A stretch of 24,095 bases of DNA, from assembly GCA_007119095.1 (NCBI GenBank), contig SKQI01000084.1, positions 1 to 24,095 on the forward strand. The letters run 5' to 3'. Position numbers and translations under genes: made by a program. Every line of letters begins with the position of its first letter. Position 1 is the stretch's first letter. Shown here in pieces: positions 7,195 to 15,006 of the stretch. A model generated the notes under the pieces. It saw only the letters and a list, made by a program, of their open reading frames with translations. It was not told where the DNA came from and did not search any database. Source of the DNA: Wenzhouxiangella sp. Its GTDB lineage: Bacteria > Pseudomonadota > Gammaproteobacteria > Xanthomonadales > Wenzhouxiangellaceae.

Positions 7195-7961
7195 AGACGG
7201 TTGCCGTCATCCCCGCCCGCAACGAAGCCCGCACGATTCGGCAGGTGGCCGAAGGCGCGCTGGCGGCCGTCTCCACCGTCATCGTTGTCGACGATGGCTC
7301 GGAAGATGACACCTCGGCGGCGCTGGCCGGCCTGCCCGTCAGCATCATCCGCAATGACCAGGCCGGCGGCAAGGCAGCCGCCCTGGCGCGCGGTTTTGCC
7401 GACGCCCTCGACGATGGCGCCGACTGGGTCGTCACCCTGGACGGCGACGGCCAGCATGACCCGGCAGATATCCCGCGCCTGCTGGACGCGGCCCACCACC
7501 ACCCTGATCACCTGGTGCTGGGGGCACGCCTGCGCCAGCGCCATCGGCAGCCCGGCATTCGAAAGTTCGCCAACCGCTTTGCCGACTTCTGGATTTCCTG
7601 GGCCGGCGGTCAGCGCGTCCCGGATAGTCAGACCGGCTTTCGGGTCTACCCGCGCGGCCTGCTAGAAACAGTGCAACCCTCAACGGCCAGGCGCCACGGG
7701 TTCGTATTCGAAACGGCCATGTTGGTCGACGGCGCCAGACGCGGTTTTCCCTGTGTGGCGGTCGCGATTGACAGCGTCTACCAGGCCGATGCCCGGCCCA
7801 GCTATTTCAAGCCCGGCAAGGACGTCTGGGAGATTTTCTGGTTCGTGTTTTGGCGGATTGTGCTGTCAGCGTTCTACCTGCCCGGCTTGTGGCGCATGCT
7901 GGTGCGTCCAGCCCTGCATCATCGCCCGGCAATTCGTGAAGATCGCGTGGACGCGGCCTGA
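7191..7961 (+). CDS. Family 2 glycosyltransferase (DPM1-like)
   Basis: A 256-residue GT-A fold glycosyltransferase. Nucleotide-sugar features are visible: VIPARNEA at the N-terminus, VVDDGSEDD (32-40), the GGKAAAL helix (59-65), and the metal-binding D-x-D in DGDGQHD (84-90). A hydrophobic stretch near 212-232 suggests membrane association, as in polyprenyl-phosphate mannosyltransferase relatives. The start ATG overlaps the chain-length factor stop (ATGA), placing it in the polyene operon. In many aryl polyene and flexirubin loci a glycosyltransferase is fused to an acyltransferase. Here the acyltransferase is a separate gene at 13521-14426. It probably adds a sugar to the polyene or its carrier lipid. 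Donor and acceptor are not determinable from the sequence. Confidence 0.88.
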   Translation: MKTVAVIPARNEARTIRQVAEGALAAVSTVIVVDDGSEDDTSAALAGLPVSIIRNDQAGGKAAALARGFADALDDGADWVVTLDGDGQHDPADIPRLLDAAHHHPDHLVLGARLRQRHRQPGIRKFANRFADFWISWAGGQRVPDSQTGFRVYPRGLLETVQPSTARRHGFVFETAMLVDGARRGFPCVAVAIDSVYQADARPSYFKPGKDVWEIFWFVFWRIVLSAFYLPGLWRMLVRPALHHRPAIREDRVDAA

Positions 7962-8006
7962 TTTAGTTTATTGTTGTCAAAGCCTATTCCAACTCAGGTG
8001 TCAACC

Positions 8007-9641
8007 ATGCAACCCGATGTCGTCATTCTTGGCGGCGGACTGGCCGGGCTTACCCTGGCATTGCAAATCCGCCAGCAGCGCGCCGATCTGAATATCACCG
8101 TACTGGAGCGCCGGCGCCATCCCGTGCCGGTATCCGCGCACAAGGTTGGCGAGTCGACCGTGGAAATCGGCGCGCATTACCTGGCCGAAGTCATTGGCCT
8201 GCGCCAGCACCTGGAAGCCTGCCACCTGCGCAAGTACGGGCTGCGTCTGTTTTTCGATGCCGACAAAACCGAGGATCTGGCCGCTGCAGGTGAACTGGGT
8301 GGCAGCGGCGCACTCAGCCAACGCAGTTTTCAGATCGATCGCGGCGTGCTCGAAAATCACCTGGCCGAACGGGTCGCCGAAACGGGGATCAGCCTGATTG
8401 GGGGCGCCACGGTGCGCGATATACGCCTGGCCGAGCACGACGATGACGATCACGAGGTCTGTTACCGCGCAGACGACGGCGAGCAAACCATAAAAGCCCG
8501 CTGGGTCGTTGATGCCATGAGCCGCGGTAGCATTCTCAAGCGCCGCCTTGGGCTGGCTGAAGACAATGGACATCAATGCTCATCGGTCTGGTTCCGGCTT
8601 TCCAGCCGGATCGACATCAGCGACTGGAGCAGTGATGACGCCTGGCACGAACGCTGTCGCAATGTCCCGCGCTGGCTGTCGACCAACCATCTGATGGGTC
8701 CGGGCTACTGGGTATGGCTGATTCCGCTGGCCTCGGGATCCACCAGTGTCGGTGTCGTGTTCGACAACCGGCTGCACGACTTCGACCAACTCAAGACCTA
8801 CGAGGGCACCCTGGAATGGCTGGCCGAGAATCAGCCCATGTGCCGGCGGGCCATCGACCAGGCCGGCGGCGAACTGCAGGACTTTCTCTACCTGCGCAAC
8901 TATTCACATGGCTGCCGGCAGGTTTTTTCCGGCAAGCGCTGGGCCCTGACCGGCGAGGCCGGCGTTTTCCTCGACCCCTTCTATTCGCCCGGCAGCGATT
9001 TCATTGCCATCAGCAATACCTACATCAGTGATCTGGTGGCCCGTGATCTGGCCGGCGAGTCCATTGCCCGGCGCGCCCGCGTCTACCAGCACCATTTCTT
9101 TTCCTTTTACGAGTCCTCGCTGCTGCTCTACCGGGATCAGTACCCCTTGTTTGGTCACGCTCGGGCGATGAGTTCGAAGACCATCTGGGATTACGTCTAC
9201 TACTGGGGCGTACTGGCCCTGCTGTTCTTCTCCAACCGCCTGACAGACACCGATTTCATCCAGCGTCATGTCGGCATGCTGGAGCAGCTGCGACGTCTCA
9301 ACGGCGAGATGCAGGCCCTGTTCCGGCGCTGGGCCGAAGTTGAACCGGCCATTGATCCCCGCGGCTTGTTCATCAACCAGACCCATATGCCGTTGTTGGT
9401 CAAGCTGAATGAAGAGCTGGGCCAGGTCGCCGAAGACGACCTCGACCGGCTGGATCAGCGCTTGATCGACAATGGCGCAATGCTGCGGCGTGTCGCTGGT
9501 GAAATCTGCGATATGGCGCCGGAGCAGGCGCGCGACTGCGTCACCCTGCATACGCAGCCGAAACCCAACGAGGATGTACTGCTGGCCGGGCTGCCCGCCC
9601 GTTTTATCGAACCGGTTCTTGCCGCGTCAGCGCGCCGATAG
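8007..9641 (+). CDS. FAD-dependent (tryptophan-halogenase-like) halogenase
   Basis: A 544-residue flavoprotein with an N-terminal dinucleotide-binding loop (ILGGGLAG, G9-x-G11-x-x-G14) and the KVGESTVEIGAHYL block. The two diagnostic features of flavin-dependent halogenases are present: a Lys near the position that forms lysine chloramine or bromamine (K76, HLRKYG) and the W-x-W-x-I-P motif (WVWLIP, 235-240). GEAGVFLDPFYSPGSDF later in the chain is also typical. Such enzymes use FADH2, O2 and halide to halogenate electron-rich arenes, and a separate flavin reductase is needed. Xanthomonadins are brominated aryl polyenes, so halogenation of the aryl head group is the natural inference. I chose ATG at 8007, with AGGTG 6 bases upstream, over a TTG at 7971. 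It follows the glycosyltransferase by 45 bp. Confidence 0.88.
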   Translation: MQPDVVILGGGLAGLTLALQIRQQRADLNITVLERRRHPVPVSAHKVGESTVEIGAHYLAEVIGLRQHLEACHLRKYGLRLFFDADKTEDLAAAGELGGSGALSQRSFQIDRGVLENHLAERVAETGISLIGGATVRDIRLAEHDDDDHEVCYRADDGEQTIKARWVVDAMSRGSILKRRLGLAEDNGHQCSSVWFRLSSRIDISDWSSDDAWHERCRNVPRWLSTNHLMGPGYWVWLIPLASGSTSVGVVFDNRLHDFDQLKTYEGTLEWLAENQPMCRRAIDQAGGELQDFLYLRNYSHGCRQVFSGKRWALTGEAGVFLDPFYSPGSDFIAISNTYISDLVARDLAGESIARRARVYQHHFFSFYESSLLLYRDQYPLFGHARAMSSKTIWDYVYYWGVLALLFFSNRLTDTDFIQRHVGMLEQLRRLNGEMQALFRRWAEVEPAIDPRGLFINQTHMPLLVKLNEELGQVAEDDLDRLDQRLIDNGAMLRRVAGEICDMAPEQARDCVTLHTQPKPNEDVLLAGLPARFIEPVLAASARR

Positions 9642-9668
9642 TCAAGCGGCGATAGTCAATCGACTATC
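9636..9668. repeat. Direct and inverted repeat between convergent halogenase and chorismatase genes
   Basis: CGATAGTCAA occurs at 9636-9645 and again at 9650-9659. The second copy then pairs with an inverted copy to form a perfect 7-bp stem (GATAGTC 9651-9657, GACTATC 9662-9668) with a 4-base loop. The element sits in the 36-bp gap between the two convergent stops and overlaps the halogenase stop codon. No T-tract follows on either strand, so it is not a standard intrinsic terminator. It could still act as a 3'-end barrier for both messages. Confidence 0.45.
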
Positions 9669-9677
9669 AACCGGTCA

Positions 9678-10661
9678 TCAACCGGCGCAGACCGCTTCGA
9701 TTTCGACCAACAGGTCTGTACGGCAGATGTCGCCCTCAAGTCCGACCACGGACACGCCCGGCCAGGCCCGGGCGAGATGATCACGCACGGCTGGCCAGTC
9801 GTCCCTGTAGCGAACGTAGGCGCGCAGCAGTGCATCCGGACCAAACGTTTTCAGCCCCGGTCTGGCCAGACGGGCGGCGCTCTCACCCAGCAAGGCACGC
9901 AGATTACGTTCAATTTCGTCGAGTTGGGCAATCAGATCACCCTCGTGCAGGGTTTCATGGCCAACCACGCTGGCCGTGCCCGAAATCATCAGCAACATCT
10001 GCCCGTCAGGCTGCGGCAAGGCGGTGGCACGCGCGAAAGACGGGCTGCGCGGCCCGTAAATCCGAGGGTAACGGTAGGCGCTGACCTGGCGCGGATTTTC
10101 GATGTTGATGCCCGGCCGGCTGCCAGTCAGCAGAAAAATCCGCATCGCCGGGTCATGGCCGCCGATGGCCGTACCGGCGCACAGTTCAGGCAAGTTGATG
10201 CCGGCGCGTTCCAGACTCATGGCCCGGCCCAAACAAAACTGTCGGTAACGCTCGAGGTCACCCTCACCGGCATTGATATCCGGCAGGAAATTCCAGGCTC
10301 GAAGCAGGCACGGCTGCTGATGGTCACGAGCCAGGTTCAACAGCCTGGTGTAGCCCTCCTCGGCCAGCTTGCACGGGTTGACAGTGCCATCATCCCTGGC
10401 CTGCCAGGACAGAAACAGCAGGTCACCGGCCTGGCGCCAACTGACACCATCGCCGCAGCCTTCGTTATCCAGCCTCTCCACCTGCCAGCATTCGGTCTTG
10501 AAATCACCACCAAGAAACGGCAGCCCCAGTTTCAGTCCAGGGGCCGGGGCGGCGTCTTCGAATGCAAAGCTGGCCAGCGCCTGGCCGTCGACCGTCGGGT
10601 CAGCCTGAACCTCAAGCGCCATACCCTGCAGGCGCGGCCCATAGCGCGGATCGCTGGCCAT
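9678..10661 (-). CDS. xanB2: XanB2-like chorismatase (3-/4-hydroxybenzoate synthase)
   Basis: A 327-residue protein of the FkbO/Hyg5/XanB2 chorismatase family. Clear family blocks are RAWNFLPDIN (121-130), LERYRQFCLGR, NPRQVSAYRYP (189-199), YGPRSPSFARA, SGTASVVGHET (228-238), and the C-terminal CRTDLLVEIE containing the likely catalytic Glu (E320). XanB2 of Xanthomonas converts chorismate to pyruvate plus 3- and 4-hydroxybenzoate. The 3-isomer primes xanthomonadin synthesis and the 4-isomer feeds ubiquinone. The gene is the only one of the core on the minus strand, divergent from the ACP operon across a 325-bp gap. Whether it makes mainly the 3- or 4-isomer cannot be read directly. ATG at 10661 has only a weak ribosome site, but no other in-frame start before the upstream stop looks better. 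Confidence 0.93.
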   Translation of the reverse strand: MASDPRYGPRLQGMALEVQADPTVDGQALASFAFEDAAPAPGLKLGLPFLGGDFKTECWQVERLDNEGCGDGVSWRQAGDLLFLSWQARDDGTVNPCKLAEEGYTRLLNLARDHQQPCLLRAWNFLPDINAGEGDLERYRQFCLGRAMSLERAGINLPELCAGTAIGGHDPAMRIFLLTGSRPGINIENPRQVSAYRYPRIYGPRSPSFARATALPQPDGQMLLMISGTASVVGHETLHEGDLIAQLDEIERNLRALLGESAARLARPGLKTFGPDALLRAYVRYRDDWPAVRDHLARAWPGVSVVGLEGDICRTDLLVEIEAVCAG

Positions 10662-10986
10662 CAGCAGGCCGCAACCCGACCAATGGACAGGGGCACTGGC
10701 CTGGTCTGCCTATCTGCTTCATGGCGCCAGCCCGGGACGGTCGACATCACGACCGGGGGCGCAGTGGAACTGAACGACTCGAGCTTCATATCGTTGGGTG
10801 TGAAAATTGCGTTGATATTATAATGACCCGCGTGCCTGAACCGTTGGCGGGATCGCTCTCGTTAATACGTAATCAGGACAAGGCATCCTGCCAAGCAAAT
10901 TGCCACGCAGGGGAACAGGGAAACCAGGGTCGCCAGAAGGCGGCGAAAGCCTTCAACCAATACAATTATTCCTTGGAGGAACCACA
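10662..10986. promoter_or_regulatory. Divergent control region between xanB2-like gene and the ACP operon
   Basis: This 325-bp gap contains the palindrome ATTATAAT (10817-10824), which gives a perfect TATAAT on the plus strand (10819-10824) and also on the minus strand (10822-10817). On the plus side TTGGGT at 10794-10799 is a possible -35, but the spacing of 19 bp is long. No convincing minus -35 was found. The stretch around it is clearly more AT-rich than the surrounding genes. The implied ACP leader is about 155 nt, and the implied xanB2 leader is of similar length. A strong GGAGG (10975-10979) stands 7 bases before the ACP ATG. No operator or riboswitch was recognised in the leaders. Confidence 0.45.
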
Positions 10987-11256
10987 ATGAGTGCTGAACA
11001 AACGCCGAGCGAGCGCAAGCTGGCCGAACTGATCATCGAATCCCTCAACCTCGAAGATCTGGAGCCGGAGGAGATCGAGCCGGAGAAACAACTTTTTGGC
11101 GGCGAATACGGCCTGGACTCCATTGACGCCCTGGAACTGGCCCTGGCCATTTCCAAGACTTACGGTGTCCAGCTCAAGGCCGATGACGAGAAGAATCGCC
11201 ATGTGTTCGCCAACCTGCGGTCGCTGAACGATCATATCGAGTCATTGCGCGCCTGA
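10987..11256 (+). CDS. Acyl carrier protein of the aryl polyene synthase
   Basis: An 89-residue acidic ACP. The phosphopantetheine attachment site is S45 in GLDSIDAL, with the expected helix before it and VFANLRSLNDHIESL as the last helix. It should carry the hydroxybenzoyl starter and the growing polyene chain on a 4'-phosphopantetheine arm. The best Shine-Dalgarno in the locus (GGAGG, 7 bases before the ATG) fits the high copy number that carrier proteins need. It heads a ten-gene operon, and the next gene begins at a TTG directly after its TGA. Xanthomonas XanC has the equivalent role. E. coli-type aryl polyene clusters carry two ACPs, but only one is visible here. Confidence 0.92.
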   Translation: MSAEQTPSERKLAELIIESLNLEDLEPEEIEPEKQLFGGEYGLDSIDALELALAISKTYGVQLKADDEKNRHVFANLRSLNDHIESLRA

Positions 11257-11901
11257 TTGACCGTGACCGCGGCTACTCTTCCGCGCCATCCCGCAGGCAG
11301 CCTCAGGGTGCTGGCATTGATCGCCTACCCGGCCTTGATCTGCCTGGCCCTGCTGCTTGAACGACCGGAGCTGCGCTCGCTGGGTTTGCCTGTGCTGGCT
11401 ATCGCCCTGGTCGGGCCATGGCCAGCGCAGAAAGCCGGCAAAGTGCTGCTGATCGCCAGCCTGCTGCTGATGCTGGTCGTCCTGAACTTTCCAAGCCTGG
11501 CCTTGTGGCCCCCCGGACTGATCTGCCTGGCAGTGGCCGCTTTCTTCGCGAGCACCTTGCGTGCGGGCCAGCGCCCGCTGATCGAGCGAATCGCGCGTCT
11601 GGTGCATGAACAGCAGGGGCGCGATGTCGAGCCCGAGTCGCTGCCGTGGATGCGCGCCTGGACTGCCGGCTGGGCGGTACTGCTGACCGTGATCGGCGCT
11701 GTTGCCACGGCGCTGGCTGCAGCGGACCTGGCCGCCTGGTGGCTGCTCTGGATTACCGTGGCGGCACCCATTCTTTTCCTTGGCACCCTGGTCAGCGAAT
11801 ATTTCCTGCGCCGCCGTCGCTTCCCGGACCACGACCACTGGCCACTGCGGCGCTTTTTATCCCTGCTGGCCAGCATCCGACCACAGCAGGTGGCGAAATG
11901 A
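11257..11901 (+). CDS. Small integral membrane protein of aryl polyene clusters (COG4648-like)
   Basis: A 214-residue, strongly hydrophobic protein with about five to six membrane segments (around 17-35, 42-56, 62-79, 82-100, 135-156, 158-178). A cytosolic loop contains RAGQRPLIERIARLVHEQQG. This loop and the later SEYFLRRRRFPDHDHW block match the predicted membrane protein that regularly sits between the ACP and the ligase in aryl polyene loci. The function is unknown. Its position suggests it anchors or organises the synthase at the inner membrane. The start is taken as the TTG directly following the ACP stop (TGATTG). The GTG at 11263 is an alternative. Its stop overlaps the ligase ATG (ATGA). 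Confidence 0.8.
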   Translation: MTVTAATLPRHPAGSLRVLALIAYPALICLALLLERPELRSLGLPVLAIALVGPWPAQKAGKVLLIASLLLMLVVLNFPSLALWPPGLICLAVAAFFASTLRAGQRPLIERIARLVHEQQGRDVEPESLPWMRAWTAGWAVLLTVIGAVATALAAADLAAWWLLWITVAAPILFLGTLVSEYFLRRRRFPDHDHWPLRRFLSLLASIRPQQVAK

Positions 11902-13232
11902 CGCATTTGCCGCTGCTTGAGCGCAAGCTGTCCGACCCGATCGCCAGCTATAAGGGTGAGCTGTTCACCACCGCACGTCACATCGCCCAGGCTCAGGCGC
12001 TGTCCAGAAACCTGCCCGGCGAAGGTGCGGTGGTCAACCTGTGCCACGACCGCTACGCCTTTGCCCTGGCCCTGGCCGCCGCCCTGCTCGCCGGCCGCAC
12101 CACCTTGCTGCCGGCCAATCGCCTGCCGGCAACCGTTGATGACCTGCTGCGTGAGCACCCAGACAGCGTGGCGGTCAGCGAGGAAACCATCGACGGCTTG
12201 AATCATCGCCAGATCGATGTTCAAGCCGCGCTCAGCGTCAGCGACGAAGCAACCCGAATCCCTTCGATACCAGCCGATCTGCTGGCGGCCATCGTCTTTA
12301 CCTCGGGCAGTACCGGCCCGTCGTCGCGCGTCTTCAAACCCTGGCGCACCCTGCACGACAGCGCCGTCATCAACGCCCGCGAGTACGGGCCTGGACCTGA
12401 CCTGACCCACCTGGTGGCCACGGTACCACCACAGCACATGTGGGGCCTGGAAACCACCATCCTGATGCCCTGGTTTGCCCCGGTCGTGATGGTCAGCTGC
12501 CAGCCTTTCTTCGCAGCCGACGTGCTGGAATTGATAGACGAAATGCCACGGCCGCGCGCGCTGGTCAGCACGCCGGTTCACCTTCGCAACCTGACCGAAA
12601 GCCCAGAGCCGCTGGTTGCCATTGACCGTATCTATTCCGCTACCGCTCCCTTGAGTCCCAACCTGGCCAGGCGCCTGGAGGCAGACTGCCAGGGCCGGGT
12701 CACCGAGGTCTACGGCTGTTCCGAGGCCGGCTGCCTGGCCTGGCGGGAACCGGTGCGCGAGCAGCGCTGGCACTTGTTCAAGGCCTTCCGCCTTAGCCAG
12801 GCCGGACCACGCTACCGGGTCGAAGCTGAGCACCTGCCGGAAGCTGTCACCCTGATGGACCGACTCAAGGTGGCCGCGGACGGCACCTTCAGCCTGGAAG
12901 GCCGCGATCATGACCTGGTCAACATCGCCGGCAAACGCGCTTCGCTGGCCAGCCTGACCCAGACCCTGCTCGACATCGACGGGGTGCTGGACGGCATCAT
13001 CTTTCAGCCGCCGGAGCCTGGCGACGAGCGCGTGGCCCGTCTGGCGGCGCTGGTCGTCGCCCCCCGCCTGACCAGGCAAGAACTGCGCAAGGCCCTGGCC
13101 CAGCGAATCGACCCGGCCTTCATGCCCAGGCCGCTGAAGCTGGTCGAAGCCCTGCCCCGGGCCGAAAGCGGCAAACTGCCGCGCCAATCCCTGGTTCGTC
13201 TGTACGAGCGGGTCTGCGAGACCGCCGGATGA
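11898..13232 (+). CDS. AMP-dependent aryl:ACP ligase (XanA2/ApeH-like)
   Basis: A 444-residue ANL-superfamily adenylating enzyme, short as usual for this subgroup. Motifs are the P-loop FTSGSTGPSS (134-143), the A5-type YGCSEAG (272-278), the A8-type hinge region RDHDLVNIAGKRASL (336-350), and the C-terminal catalytic lysine K426 in RAESGKLPRQ. It should activate 3- or 4-hydroxybenzoate with ATP and transfer the aryl group to the ACP thiol, giving the polyene starter. This matches the role reported for Xanthomonas XanA2, the 3-HBA:ACP ligase. The ATG at 11898 overlaps the preceding TGA (ATGA) and is followed by a clean N-terminus. A large antisense frame over this gene is a GC-rich shadow. 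Confidence 0.92.
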   Translation: MTHLPLLERKLSDPIASYKGELFTTARHIAQAQALSRNLPGEGAVVNLCHDRYAFALALAAALLAGRTTLLPANRLPATVDDLLREHPDSVAVSEETIDGLNHRQIDVQAALSVSDEATRIPSIPADLLAAIVFTSGSTGPSSRVFKPWRTLHDSAVINAREYGPGPDLTHLVATVPPQHMWGLETTILMPWFAPVVMVSCQPFFAADVLELIDEMPRPRALVSTPVHLRNLTESPEPLVAIDRIYSATAPLSPNLARRLEADCQGRVTEVYGCSEAGCLAWREPVREQRWHLFKAFRLSQAGPRYRVEAEHLPEAVTLMDRLKVAADGTFSLEGRDHDLVNIAGKRASLASLTQTLLDIDGVLDGIIFQPPEPGDERVARLAALVVAPRLTRQELRKALAQRIDPAFMPRPLKLVEALPRAESGKLPRQSLVRLYERVCETAG

Positions 13233-13537
13233 GTCAGATCGAGCTAGAGCTGACCGTGCCGGCATCACATCCGGCCCTGCCTGGTCATTTCCCCGGCCAG
13301 GCCATCGTACCCGGAGTGGTGCTGCTGGCCCTGGTGCATGAGAACGCCTGCGCGCAACTCGACTTCGCCGCCGGCCCAAGCCGCTGGTCGCGGGTCAAGT
13401 TCCTGCGCCCCATCCTGCCGGATGAGTCATTTCGCATCGTCATCGACGGCGATCGCGACCGCTTCAATTTCCGCATCGAAACCCACGCCGGCGATCCGGT
13501 CGCCCGAGGTCAGTGTCGACATGCCGAACTGGCGTGA
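13229..13537 (+). CDS. Small hotdog-fold dehydratase (ApeI-type, FabA/FabZ-like)
   Basis: A 102-residue single hotdog domain. It has the FabA/FabZ signature HPALPGHFPGQAIVPGVVLL (residues 14-33), with H20 as the presumed catalytic His, and a central KFLRPILPDE strand. It would dehydrate the beta-hydroxyacyl-ACP intermediate to the trans double bond of the polyene. A second dehydratase is encoded at 17270-17707. In the E. coli-type system two such subunits (ApeI and ApeP) form a hetero-complex, and the same pairing is likely here. It starts with ATG overlapping the ligase stop (ATGA), and its last 17 bp overlap the acyltransferase gene. Confidence 0.87.
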   Translation: MSQIELELTVPASHPALPGHFPGQAIVPGVVLLALVHENACAQLDFAAGPSRWSRVKFLRPILPDESFRIVIDGDRDRFNFRIETHAGDPVARGQCRHAELA

Positions 13538-14426
13538 GCGACCCGAAGGGGGCAACCGTTTCTGGCTGGCCCTGATCCGCTGGGTCATTCTTCATATCGG
13601 GCGCGGCTTCGCCCAGTTTTTCATGGTCCCCACCGCCCTGTACTTCATGCTGGTGCGCGGGGTGGAGCGACGCGCCTCGCGGGCCTGGCTGGATCGGGTC
13701 GAAGCGCCGCGGCGCGGCTACCTGGGGGTCCTGACTCACATCTACACCTTCGCCATCACCATCGTCGATCGGGTGCTGTTGCTGTCCGGCCGCGAAGACG
13801 AGCTCGACATCCGCAGCGAAGGTGCCGAAGCGCTTCAGGCAGTGATGGAAACCGGCCAGGGTTGTGTTCTGCTGGGCTCGCACCTGGGCAGCTTCGAGGC
13901 CATTCGCGCCTTTCGTCACCACGCCCCACCCAACTGTCGGTACCTCAAGGTGGTGATGGATCGCGACCAGAACTCGCTGATGACGCGCATGCTCGAGGAA
14001 ATCAATCCCGAGATTCGCGACACCGTAATCGACGCCCGCCAGTCAGGCCCGCAGATTGTGCTGGAAGCTGCCGAAGCCTGCGCCGCCGGCGGCATGGTGG
14101 CCATGCTGGCCGACCGTACCTTTCGCGATGAAGCCAGCATGGAGGTGCCGTTCATGGGGAGCAGCGCGCGCCTGCCGGTGGCGCCGCTGGCCGTGGCCGC
14201 CGCCCTGGAGGCACCGGTTTTCCTGGTATTCGGTCTTTATGAGGGCAAACGACGCTATCGCCTGGTATTCGAACGCCTGGAGCAGCCCGGCAAACTGCCC
14301 AGCAATCGGCGCGAAAAGCGTGCTCGACTGAACCAATGGGTGGCCGCGTATGCCCAACGACTGGAGCACTACGCACGCCGCTATCCCTACAACTGGTTCA
14401 ACTTCTATGATTTCTGGAACACTTGA
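13521..14426 (+). CDS. LpxL-like acyltransferase (COG4261 type)
   Basis: A 301-residue lysophospholipid-type acyltransferase. The catalytic H-x4-E is HLGSFE (121-126). LADRTF follows as the second LPLAT block, and the C-terminal YNWFNFYDFW is the hallmark of the aryl polyene and flexirubin acyltransferase branch. The early MPNWRERPEGGNRFWLALI and hydrophobic stretches suggest inner-membrane attachment. It is expected to ester-link the polyene acyl chain to a sugar or lipid acceptor before export. In several relatives this domain is fused behind a family 2 glycosyltransferase, but here the two are separate genes about 5.6 kb apart. The ATG at 13521 lies within the dehydratase gene (17-bp overlap). 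Confidence 0.88.
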   Translation: MPNWRERPEGGNRFWLALIRWVILHIGRGFAQFFMVPTALYFMLVRGVERRASRAWLDRVEAPRRGYLGVLTHIYTFAITIVDRVLLLSGREDELDIRSEGAEALQAVMETGQGCVLLGSHLGSFEAIRAFRHHAPPNCRYLKVVMDRDQNSLMTRMLEEINPEIRDTVIDARQSGPQIVLEAAEACAAGGMVAMLADRTFRDEASMEVPFMGSSARLPVAPLAVAAALEAPVFLVFGLYEGKRRYRLVFERLEQPGKLPSNRREKRARLNQWVAAYAQRLEHYARRYPYNWFNFYDFWNT

Positions 14427-15006
14427 AACCCTGCTGCTGGCCCCGCTGATGGCCCTGACGATCATCGCGGCGGCCCCCGAGGATCAGCCGGAGGCGGCAT
14501 CCCGACCCGATCTGCCCGAGCTGATCAGCCGCCTGGCCGACAGCGAGCGGGAGCTTATGCGCTTCGAAGAAACGCGGCCCAGCACCCTGCTGGCCGAACC
14601 GCTGACCGTAACCGGCAGCCTGCAGCGGGACGGCGATCACCTGATTCGCGAAACCGAATCACCGCGCCGCGAAACCCAGACCCTCAGTGAAAGCCATTTC
14701 GAAGTCCGCCGCCCGGGCGGCTTTCGCCAACGCTTCAGCCTGAGCCGCGCGCCCGAGCTGGCCGTGCTGCGCCAGGCCCTGCTGGCGCTGCTGGATGGCA
14801 ACCCCGATCAGTTAGAGCAACATTTTTCCCAGGCGCTGAGCTGGGAAGGCGAGGCATGGACCGTCGCCCTGATACCGCGGGATACGGACATGGCCGAGCG
14901 GGTCGACAAGCTCCTGCTCAGCGGTCACGACGATCGACTTAAATCCCTGACCTTGCTGCTCAGCGACGGCGACTCGATCCAGACCCGTTTTCTCGATCAA
15001 CCGTGA
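14407..15006 (+). CDS. LolA-like periplasmic lipid carrier of the polyene cluster
   Basis: A 199-residue protein with an N-terminal signal or anchor (hydrophobic residues about 5-21, then AAAPEDQ). The body shows the LolA-like pattern of aryl polyene loci: RFEETRPSTLLAEPLTVTG near 53-71, LIRETESPRRET, FEVRRPGG, and a late string of beta-strand residues. LolA-type half-barrels carry hydrophobic ligands across the periplasm. Here the ligand is presumably the acylated polyene rather than a lipoprotein, by analogy with its cluster position between the acyltransferase and the MMPL exporter. Sequence identity to true LolA is weak. The ATG at 14407 overlaps the acyltransferase end by 20 bp, and its TGA overlaps the next GTG start (GTGA). 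Confidence 0.8.
   Translation: MISGTLETLLLAPLMALTIIAAAPEDQPEAASRPDLPELISRLADSERELMRFEETRPSTLLAEPLTVTGSLQRDGDHLIRETESPRRETQTLSESHFEVRRPGGFRQRFSLSRAPELAVLRQALLALLDGNPDQLEQHFSQALSWEGEAWTVALIPRDTDMAERVDKLLLSGHDDRLKSLTLLLSDGDSIQTRFLDQP

Noticed and set aside
10823..10990. 55-codon frame (MTRVPEPLAG...) whose TGA overlaps the ACP ATG
   Set aside because: Its ATG overlaps the best -10 sequence, so that promoter could not transcribe it. It has no ribosome site, and the composition is Gln-rich without any known motif.
11325..13379. Very long open frame on the minus strand opposite the ACP-ligase region
   Set aside because: It is rich in Gln, Arg and Gly with no recognisable domain, and lies antisense to the well-supported membrane protein and ligase genes. 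It is a GC-skew shadow.
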